DNA from: Candidatus Methanomethylophilaceae archaeon
Lineage (GTDB): Archaea; Thermoplasmatota; Thermoplasmata; Methanomassiliicoccales; Methanomethylophilaceae
Assembly (NCBI GenBank): GCA_017540825.1
Contig: JAFYAH010000002.1
Span: 1-50,638 of the forward strand
Length of the DNA: 50,638 nt
Direction: 5' to 3'
Shown: piece by piece, positions 23,815 to 32,200 of the stretch
Layout of the letters: each line of letters opens with the position of its first letter
How positions within the stretch are numbered: the first letter of the stretch is position 1
Notes under the pieces: model-generated
Databases searched by the model: none
What the model saw: only the letters and a program-made list of their open reading frames with translations
Told to the model about the DNA's origin: nothing
Made by a program: the position numbers and the translations under genes

Positions 23815-26800
23815 TCAATCGACGACGAGGCTCAGCTGACGGTCCGCTCCGGCGTACTCGTTCCCGCGGAGGGCCTTGGCCGTGTGGCTCACGACGTTGC
23901 CGGAGGCGTCTAGGAAGGTCGTTCCCGAGAACGCTTTGCTTCCGAGGGTCTTCAGGGAGTCGCCGAACGTCACGTGACTCAGCGAGGAGCACTTGAGGAA
24001 CGCGTTGGACCCGATCGTCTTCACGGTCTCCGAGAACTCGATCTCCGAAAGGGCCTTGCATCCGTAGAATCCGTAGGCGCTGACGGTCTTGACGCTGTCG
24101 CCCATGTCGACGGAGGCCAGCTTGGTGCAGTTGGCGAAGGCCTTGACCCCGATGGACTTCACGTTCGTCATGGAGACGCTGGTCAGCGCCTTGCACCCGT
24201 AGAACGCCTTGGATCCGATGCTTGAAACGGGCCCGAGGTCTGCGGTCTTGAGGGTCGTGCAGCCCTCGAAGGCGCCTTCGTCGATGCACTTCACCTTGAC
24301 CGAGTAGCCGTCGAAGGAGACGGTCTCGGGCAGGGATATCGAGGTGATCCCTCCGTCGTACCCGGTCACAGCGGCTTCGGCGGGCAGGGTGGTCACTACC
24401 GTGTATTTGACGCCCTCCGAGGTGGCCGTCGATCCGATGTGGACCGGCGCCTGGCGCTCGAGGACCGATCCGACCCTGTCGTAGGCGTATCCTTTCAGCG
24501 ATTCCAGGTTGCTTTCCAGAGGCTCTCCGTACTCGTCCACGAAGCTCACGCTGAACGCGTTGGAGCCCAGGGTGGTGACATAGGACGGGATCGCGATGTG
24601 CTCCAGCGAGCCGCACTTGTAGAAGGAATAGGACCCGAAGGCCCTCATGGCATACGCGGAGTCTTCGATGTCGATGGTCTTGAGCGCGGCGCATTTGTAG
24701 AAGGCGTACGCGCTTATCGTGTCGACGTTCTCGCCGATGTTGGCGGACACGATCCTGCTGCAGTTGGCGAAGGCCTTGACCCCGATGGACCGGACGTCCC
24801 CGAGGTCTATGCTGGTCAGGGACCTGCATCCGAAGAAGGCCTCCTTGCCGACTGAGACCACGGCCATGGCCTTGGTCTTGTATACGACCTCGCTCGGGAC
24901 GACCAGCGACGTCGGGGCCACCGTGTATCCAGAGACGGACACCTCGTACGGTTCGATGGAGACGATCCTGTAGACGAGGCCGGACTGTCCGAACGTGTCG
25001 CCGACGGACGCTCCGAAGATGCGGACGAGCCTGCCCTCGGAGCCCTCGTAGGCGAATCCCGGCAAGGATCCCGCGCTGATCTCCAGCTCCGTCGAGCCGT
25101 CCGTGTCGTAGAAGGAGCATCCTTGGAAGGCGTCGGCTTCTATGTGCGAGACGCCGGAGGGTATGGCGACGGACTTCAGGGACGTGCACCCGCCGAAGGC
25201 GCTCGCGCCGATCTCCGACACCCCTTCGGCCATGTCGACGGTCTCGAGCGCGGCGCATCCGTAGAAGGCATCGGCTCCGATGGACGAGACGCCGGAGGGC
25301 ATGGAGGCCGATTCCAGGGACGTGCACTCGGCGAACGCTCCTTCTCCGATGGCGGAGACGCGCACGACGACGCCGTCGAAGGCCACATTCTCCGGGACTA
25401 CGAGGGACGACGGGGGGATCGAGTATCCGACGAGGGCGACGGTGTTGTCCTCCTCGGGGTTGGCAGCGTATCTTAGTCCGTCGGCTTCGAACGCCGTCCC
25501 GGCCTTCAGATGTTGGGAGAGGACGCCGTTCGATCCCTTGAAGTAGCGGCCCGCGAGGTTCTCGGCGTTCACGTCGATAGGCGTTCCCAGCGAGTCGGTG
25601 ATGGAGAGCCCGTCGAAGGCCAGCGGGTCTATGTATGCGAGGGAGCCCGGGAAGGTCACGGACTCCAAAGAATCGCATCCGCTGAATGCGCGCTGCCATA
25701 TGATCTTGGATCCATCTATGGTCACTTCTTTGAGATTGGTGCAGTTCTGGAACGCCCCGAACCCTATGCTCTCGACCGAGTCCGGGATCACTATGGAGGT
25801 CACGCTGGAATATCTGAAAGCGTAGTTTCCGATGTATGTGATCGTGGACGGGAGGGTCACAGAAGTATAGGGCGCGTATTTAAGCGCAGAGTCCCAGATG
25901 TATTTCACGGTAGCTTTATGGTTGTTGAACACAACCTCTTCAGGAATCGTCGCGGTGCTGGTCCAGGTATCTATGCCGATCAGAGCGGCGGCAAATGGCT
26001 GGTTGGACACAATTTTGTAGTTCAATGTCACGCCGTCGTATGTATAGCGGAACGTTTTGTCTACATAGTCCTTTACGAGGACTCCATCGGAGCCGACGAA
26101 GGTCTCTCCGCAGAGGGATTCCAATGTCGGATCTATGACGCTTCCGTCGACATCGACGAAGGTAAGGCCGGAGAACGCGTCGTCGCCGATGGATTCTATG
26201 TCGTTCGGTACCGATACACGTTTCAAAGAGGTGCATCCAGAGAACGCGCCGTCGCCGATGGCTGTGACAGAGTATTCATTGCCGTAGTAGTAGACAAAGT
26301 ATGGTATGTACGCCGATTTCAATCCAGGCTCGTATCCTGTAACAGACGCTTTGACGTTGTTGGAATTGGTAATTGTATAGATGATGCCTTCACTATTGAA
26401 TGTGCTCCCTACCACGGTGGAACGCAAGCTTATTGTTATGGACCCAGTGTCGTTATACCAATCGAAGCCGATGCGGAATGTGATCGTTTCGTGCCGCGTT
26501 AGCGAGTACACGAACTCGGCAGACCCATAACTATAGGAGTAGCTGCTGTTGGAGTAGTGCCTATCGATTCTGATGTTGTGCTCGCCATCTATATCAAATA
26601 TGAACGTCCCATCGTTCTCTGCTTCAAATCTGAGTATCTTGAAGGTTCCAGGTTCATCGATCGACAGGCAAAGATCATCATTGTCGTTAATATTAACATA
26701 GGGGGACATGCTCAGACGCACTTCGAAGCTCCCCGTGTCGAACGGAGAACTCAAGGTGACTAGTAGATAGTATGTATTTCCCGAAGTCAGCCATCTCTCT

Positions 26801-28632
26801 AAGTGGAAGTTCTGGCCGAGAGCATAGTAGTTCAACTTGTTGCTGCTGAGATTAACGGAAGCGTCCTTCTCGCCAATGGACTCGAAGATGTAGAACATAT
26901 CTTCTTCAGGAATGAACCGGAACAGTTCGTAGCCGCCTTGGGTGTCTATATTGACATTCAAGCGGTCTCCGACGGAAATGTCCGTGTATTCAAGCTCCTT
27001 CAGATACACTTCAAAACTTCCGGTGTCTGAAAAACTGTTCAAACACGCAGTAAGGTAATGCTTTCCGCTTTCAAGGAAGGTCCTGATGAGGAAGTTGCCA
27101 TCCTCAGTTTCGTTTCCATATAATTCATAATCAAAAATCGTTCCGAAGGTGTTTTTCGATCCTATGGAACCGAACTCATAGAATCCGGCGTGATCGGCGG
27201 TGAAGCAGAAGAGTTCAGTCATCCTAGCGACATCTATATTGACTTTCAGTACGTCTCCTACGGATATATCTATGAATTCGGATTCTTTTAGATAAACGTT
27301 GAAGCTTCCTGTGTCGGACGGGGAACTGAGTTTTGCAATCAGGTAGTAGGTGCTGTTGCTGTACAGGTATTGCCTGACGAAGAAGTTCTTGTCTTCTCCA
27401 GCATCGTTGCTGTATGGGTAGTTTGCGAACCCGCCATATGTGTCTTTGGTTCCGGTGGAGCCGAAATCGTAATAGCCGTTCGTCTCGGGGACGAAGCAGA
27501 AAAGTTCGGAATCTCCAGGCGAATCGATGACGACTTCCGAGACATTGCCCAGGGATATCTCTCTGCATTCTGATTCCTTCAGGAACACCTTGAAGCTTCC
27601 GGTATCGGCAGAAGATGCCATTCCGGCAACCAGATAGTTGTATCCATCCCGGTCCCCTATGTATTTCATGTTCTTCAGGAGGAAGTTATCGCCATCGCCT
27701 CCGGTGATGCAAGATCTTTCATATATCCTGCATCCGAACGTATCCTTTGTCCCAGTGGATCCGAAGTCGAAGAAATCACCGCCATCGGAGACGAACCTGA
27801 ATATGTCCACGTCTCCGGCGTTCTCGATCGTCACGTCAAGCACGTCGCCGACGGATATGTCCCTGTATTCTAATTTTTTCAGATATACTTTGAAGCTGTC
27901 AGTTTTTGAGGAGTCCTTGAGATAGATCGAGAAGCTGAACGTGGAATCGGCGTATAAAGTGGTGCAAGCAAAGTCGCTTTCTAATTCTTTGTTGTATTCG
28001 TGATAAGAGACGACAGCATCTGGCGATCCTGTAACTCCTATTACGTATTGTCCTTTTTCTTCAGGGATGAAATAGATCATCTCGACTTTTCCAGGAGTGT
28101 CGATGTTGACATCCAGGATGCCTCCTGCTGTTATGTATCTCGTATGGTGGATAAGCACGCTGAAGCTTCCTACATCCGATTTGTTAAACAACTGGACTTT
28201 CAAGATGTATTGCTGTCCCGCCGACAATTCTTTGGTCATTGAATAATTGTAGCCATTGTATTCATTGCAGCTTTCGATGAGCTGCCCCTCGGAATCATAT
28301 AGACATCCATAGGCATCACGGTTGTCTAAGAACTCGAACGTGTACGATCCGTCGCAGTTGGGGGCGAAGACGAACATCGCGATGTCGCCAGGCTCGTTGA
28401 TGTCGACGTCTACGATCTCTCCGATCTGGATGGTTCTGTAATCGATGGAGGTCTCGAAGTCGATGCCATACTGCAGGCGGATATCAGTGCCGTCTTCGAC
28501 GGGCGATTCCGGAACAGCGTCAGATTCTGTCGCCATGGACGTTCCAGCGATCGCGAATACGATGACAGCTAAAGCGATCAGGACGCGGCAGAGCCGACGA
28601 TCGCCGTTTTTATCGTAATCTATCATGGTCAT
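23815..28632 (-). CDS. giant BspA-like surface protein with seven PPC-like repeats
   Basis: 1605 residues. A signal peptide (hydrophobic LIALAVIVFAIAGTSMA) is followed by seven repeats of about 80-100 residues, each with a core like DISVGDVLDVTID and then ELFCFVPE and FGSTGTKDTFG, resembling bacterial pre-peptidase C-terminal (PPC) beta domains. From about residue 740 come BspA-type leucine-rich repeats (AIGDGAFSGCTSLK, SIGVKAFANCTKL, SIGSKAFYGCKAL) in blocks separated by a spacer strand (VTGYD/E). Such proteins are exported adhesins in gut microbes. No C-terminal anchor is seen. A GGAG site precedes ATG 28632. The gene is divergent from a second giant LRR protein. Confidence 0.88.
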   Translation of the reverse strand: MTMIDYDKNGDRRLCRVLIALAVIVFAIAGTSMATESDAVPESPVEDGTDIRLQYGIDFETSIDYRTIQIGEIVDVDINEPGDIAMFVFAPNCDGSYTFEFLDNRDAYGCLYDSEGQLIESCNEYNGYNYSMTKELSAGQQYILKVQLFNKSDVGSFSVLIHHTRYITAGGILDVNIDTPGKVEMIYFIPEEKGQYVIGVTGSPDAVVSYHEYNKELESDFACTTLYADSTFSFSIYLKDSSKTDSFKVYLKKLEYRDISVGDVLDVTIENAGDVDIFRFVSDGGDFFDFGSTGTKDTFGCRIYERSCITGGDGDNFLLKNMKYIGDRDGYNYLVAGMASSADTGSFKVFLKESECREISLGNVSEVVIDSPGDSELFCFVPETNGYYDFGSTGTKDTYGGFANYPYSNDAGEDKNFFVRQYLYSNSTYYLIAKLSSPSDTGSFNVYLKESEFIDISVGDVLKVNIDVARMTELFCFTADHAGFYEFGSIGSKNTFGTIFDYELYGNETEDGNFLIRTFLESGKHYLTACLNSFSDTGSFEVYLKELEYTDISVGDRLNVNIDTQGGYELFRFIPEEDMFYIFESIGEKDASVNLSSNKLNYYALGQNFHLERWLTSGNTYYLLVTLSSPFDTGSFEVRLSMSPYVNINDNDDLCLSIDEPGTFKILRFEAENDGTFIFDIDGEHNIRIDRHYSNSSYSYSYGSAEFVYSLTRHETITFRIGFDWYNDTGSITISLRSTVVGSTFNSEGIIYTITNSNNVKASVTGYEPGLKSAYIPYFVYYYGNEYSVTAIGDGAFSGCTSLKRVSVPNDIESIGDDAFSGLTFVDVDGSVIDPTLESLCGETFVGSDGVLVKDYVDKTFRYTYDGVTLNYKIVSNQPFAAALIGIDTWTSTATIPEEVVFNNHKATVKYIWDSALKYAPYTSVTLPSTITYIGNYAFRYSSVTSIVIPDSVESIGFGAFQNCTNLKEVTIDGSKIIWQRAFSGCDSLESVTFPGSLAYIDPLAFDGLSITDSLGTPIDVNAENLAGRYFKGSNGVLSQHLKAGTAFEADGLRYAANPEEDNTVALVGYSIPPSSLVVPENVAFDGVVVRVSAIGEGAFAECTSLESASMPSGVSSIGADAFYGCAALETVDMAEGVSEIGASAFGGCTSLKSVAIPSGVSHIEADAFQGCSFYDTDGSTELEISAGSLPGFAYEGSEGRLVRIFGASVGDTFGQSGLVYRIVSIEPYEVSVSGYTVAPTSLVVPSEVVYKTKAMAVVSVGKEAFFGCRSLTSIDLGDVRSIGVKAFANCSRIVSANIGENVDTISAYAFYKCAALKTIDIEDSAYAMRAFGSYSFYKCGSLEHIAIPSYVTTLGSNAFSVSFVDEYGEPLESNLESLKGYAYDRVGSVLERQAPVHIGSTATSEGVKYTVVTTLPAEAAVTGYDGGITSISLPETVSFDGYSVKVKCIDEGAFEGCTTLKTADLGPVSSIGSKAFYGCKALTSVSMTNVKSIGVKAFANCTKLASVDMGDSVKTVSAYGFYGCKALSEIEFSETVKTIGSNAFLKCSSLSHVTFGDSLKTLGSKAFSGTTFLDASGNVVSHTAKALRGNEYAGADRQLSLVVD

Positions 28633-29223
28633 TGCCTATTCTCCAATCATAAACGATTTTGAAAGAAACGAGTCTTTCAAGAATGCGGGTATTCTGATGG
28701 CCTGGGGCTCTAAATCGCAGGAACGAGAGCCCTAAATCGGCAGCTGCTATTATGCAGGGAATTTGAAATCGATAGCTGAGAAAAGGTGTGCCCGTCGTTC
28801 TTTTTATGTACCTCTTTAATGTAATGAGGAAGAATGAGGTTATGCATATTTAGTATAATCTAGGATACTTAATTTCCGTTTTTAGCATCACAGATTATTT
28901 TGGAGGGTCTTTTCGATCATCGTCGTCATTCATCGTCCGTCCCGGTTTACGAGGACGTTCGATGGAATTTGATTTCAGCAGGCTATTCTGAGAACGATGG
29001 GCATCGCCTCCTGTTGCTGAATCTATTATTCACTGTAAACTTATCCTTTACCTAAAACAAATACATGAAAAAAACAGAAACAAGGATATAACATGTACGG
29101 CATTCGTACGAATTTGCTGAAGGGTGTGCAGAGGTTCCTTCCGAAAGCGGGTCGAACATGTCTATCCGCTTTTCGTCGGGCCGCAGGCTCTTCTCAGAAT
29201 CATCCTTGCAAGGAGAAACTACG
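28633..29223. other. long divergent intergenic region of the two surface protein genes
   Basis: No gene is supported in these 590 bases. The sequence is AT-richer than its surroundings from about 28790 and has several TATA-like stretches (TTTTTATG near 28801, TATTTAGTATAATC near 28846). An imperfect repeat with CTAAATCG occurs at about 28710 and 28732. The region must hold the promoters of both surface protein genes. Confidence 0.5.
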
Positions 29224-32200
29224 ATGGATTCCAAAACAAAAGCGGCTTTGCTCATTCTGACCGCTGTCGCGTTCGCGCTCGCTGCGCTTCCAGCAGAAGA
29301 CGCGGATGCGGCCTCCGGGGTCTGCGGAGACAACGTCACGTGGTCTCTTGCGAACGGGGACCTAGCCGTAACCGGCTCCGGCCCGATGAGCAATTTCGAA
29401 TTCGGCAAAGCGCCCTGGTACCTAGACAGGGCCAGCATCAAGACATTGACTATCAACGGCCCGGTGACGTCCATAGGCAACTATGCGTTTTACGGATGCT
29501 CGTCCCTTGAAAGCCTCGATCTGCCGAGGACGACCTCGGTGGGGTTCAAGGCGTTCGCCAACTGCACGAGCCTCTCCGAGGCGAACCTGGGTGGCGTCAA
29601 GGAGATCGGCGGCTATGCGTTCTACGGATGCACCGGCCTCAGCAGCATAACCTTCTCCGACAGCCTCTCGAAGATAGGCACCAACGCGTTCGGGACGGTC
29701 AAGTTCAGCGCCGGCTCCGGATCGCTCTCTCCCACGGTGAGCAACCTGGCCGGATGCCAGTTCGTCGGTTCGGGCAGCGTGCTGTCCCTGAAGGCGGACG
29801 GGCTGTCCGTCGGGGAGGAGTTCGTGTCATCCGGCATAAGATACAAGGTGACGTCCCTGAGCCCCAACCAGGCCTCCGTGACCGGATGCCTTCAGGGAAC
29901 GACTGCCATAGACGTTCCCGAGAGCGTACTGTGCAAGGGAACGAGGTTCGCTGTGGTGTCTGTCGACAACCAGGCGTTCTACAACAACAGCAAGATAGCC
30001 TCCATAGATCTGGGAGGCGTCAAGACGATAGGATTCAAAGCTTTCGCCAACTGCACCGCGCTCAGGTCTGCCGATATCGACAGCGTAGTATCCATCGGAA
30101 GCTACGCCTTCTTCGGATGCACCGCGCTGTCTCATATAGCCTTCGCAGACGGCCTCTCCAGCGTAGGGACGAGCGCGTTCAGCAAGATCAAGTTCGTCGC
30201 AGGCGGCACAGATGTCATTCCTGCTGCGAAGAACCTCGCAGGAAAGGAGTTCTCCGGCATAGGCGGCGTCCTGAGCGAGGTCCAGAGCACGGTCGGCGTG
30301 GGCACGACGTTCTCCTCGGATTCCGTGAAGTACGAGATCGTGTCCATGGCGCCTAGGCAGGTGTCTGTCGCTGGATGCGAGTCCGGAACCAGCAGCATAA
30401 CGATTCCTGGCAGCGTTTCCTACAAGGGGAGCTCCTACAGCGTAGTCTCGGTGAAGGACCAGGCGTTCTACAACAACACTGCAATCCAGTCCGTCGACCT
30501 GGGCGGCGTCGAGTCCGTCGGGTTCAAGTCCTTCGCCAACTGCGCGTTCCTGGAGACCGTGAAGATGAGAAGCGTCGAGTTCATAGGGGGCTATGCGTTC
30601 TTCGGATGCACCGGGCTCTCCTCGATAGAGTTCTCCAACGATCTCAAGACGATAGGGACCAGCGCATTCTCCAAGGTGAAGTTCTATTCGGGCTCCACGG
30701 AGCTGTCGGCAAAGGCGCCCAATCTCGCTGGCAAGACGTTCGCTGGGTCGAGCGGATTCCTCTATCTGAACGAGGCCCAGGTGTCGATAGGGACCACGTT
30801 CAAGGCGGATGCGCTCATCTGCGAAGTGATCTCCCTCAACCCCAACAAGGTCGCTCTGTGCGGCGCATCGGTCGGCGCCCGCGACATCGTCGTCCCGGAC
30901 AAGGTGGCATACGGCGGCCTGGAGTTCGTCGTGACATCGGTGGCAGACCAGGCGTTCTACAACAACAAGGTCATCCTGAACGTCGACCTCGGAAGCGTGG
31001 AGACAATCGGGTTCAAGTCCTTCGCCAACTGCGTCTTCCTCGAGACAGCCAAGCTGGGCAAGGTCTCGAGCATCGGGAAGTACGCGTTCTTCGGCAGCAC
31101 CGGACTCTCGTCGATTAGCTTCTCCTCTGGTTTGAAGGCTGTCGAAAGCAGCTCATTCGGAAAGATAAGCTTCTACAGCGACTCCGAAATCGTCAGCGCG
31201 ACCGCTTCCAACCTCGCAGGCAAGACCTTTGTCGGATCCGGAAGTGTCCTCTACAGTAAAAATACTGGAATAACCGTTGGCACTGTGTTCTCCGCAGACG
31301 GGGTGCAATACAAGGTCATATCCACTAGCCCTCTAGAAGTCGCTGTCGCAGGGTCCGCGCTGAAGAACATAGTCGTTCCGAGCGAGGTGAATTATGCTGA
31401 TCAGATTCTTGCGGTCGTGTCTGTGGCTGATCAGGCGTTCTATAACAACAAGGTCTTGGAGTCCATTGATTTGGGGAATGTGAAGTATGTTGGATTCAAG
31501 TCCTTCGCTAACTGCACGTCTTTGAGAAATGTTTCGCTGCCGATGGTAGAGAGCATAGGCAAATATGCGTTCTTCGGATCCACAGGGTTAGAGTCTATCG
31601 CATTCTCCGACAGTTTGTCTTCTATCGGTACGTCTGCCTTCACCAAGATTTCTTTTAGTAGAGAGTCTCAAGAAATAACTCCTACAGCTGAGAATCTTGC
31701 TGGAAAAACGTTCTTGGGATCTTCTGGAGTTTTGATGGAGAAATCTTCAGAAATTATTAAATCATGTGTAATCACGATTATTGTTCAGCAGGAAGGTTTC
31801 GGAACAGTTACTCAGAGTCGCGTTATGGTAGAAAAAGGGACGACAGTATCCTCAGAGGGTAATAATCTCAATTTAGGAATGACGATAGTAAAAGCTCTTC
31901 CTTCAGAAAGAACTGCACAGTATACATACGTCTTTTCAGAATGGACGATACCTAGCTCCATAGTTAACGGAGATGCCACCATCACAGCTCATTTTGCGAG
32001 AACTATTAACCAATACCATATAGTTTGGCAATATGAAAATGGGGGAATTATTGCTGAAGATAGTCTGAATTGGGGTGAACAACCTCCTGTGAGAGTTCCA
32101 GCGAGAGAGTCGGACTCAGGTTATGCATACGTATTCGTTGGCTGGATTCCAGAAATCAAAGTTGTCACAGAGGATGCAACATATACTGCAGTGTTTGAAA

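Noticed and set aside
29224-31700. Periodic similarity that could suggest a CRISPR-like or tandem repeat array
   Set aside because: The period is about 450 bases and is explained by protein LRR modules; there are no short identical repeats with unique spacers. No CRISPR array was found anywhere in the window.
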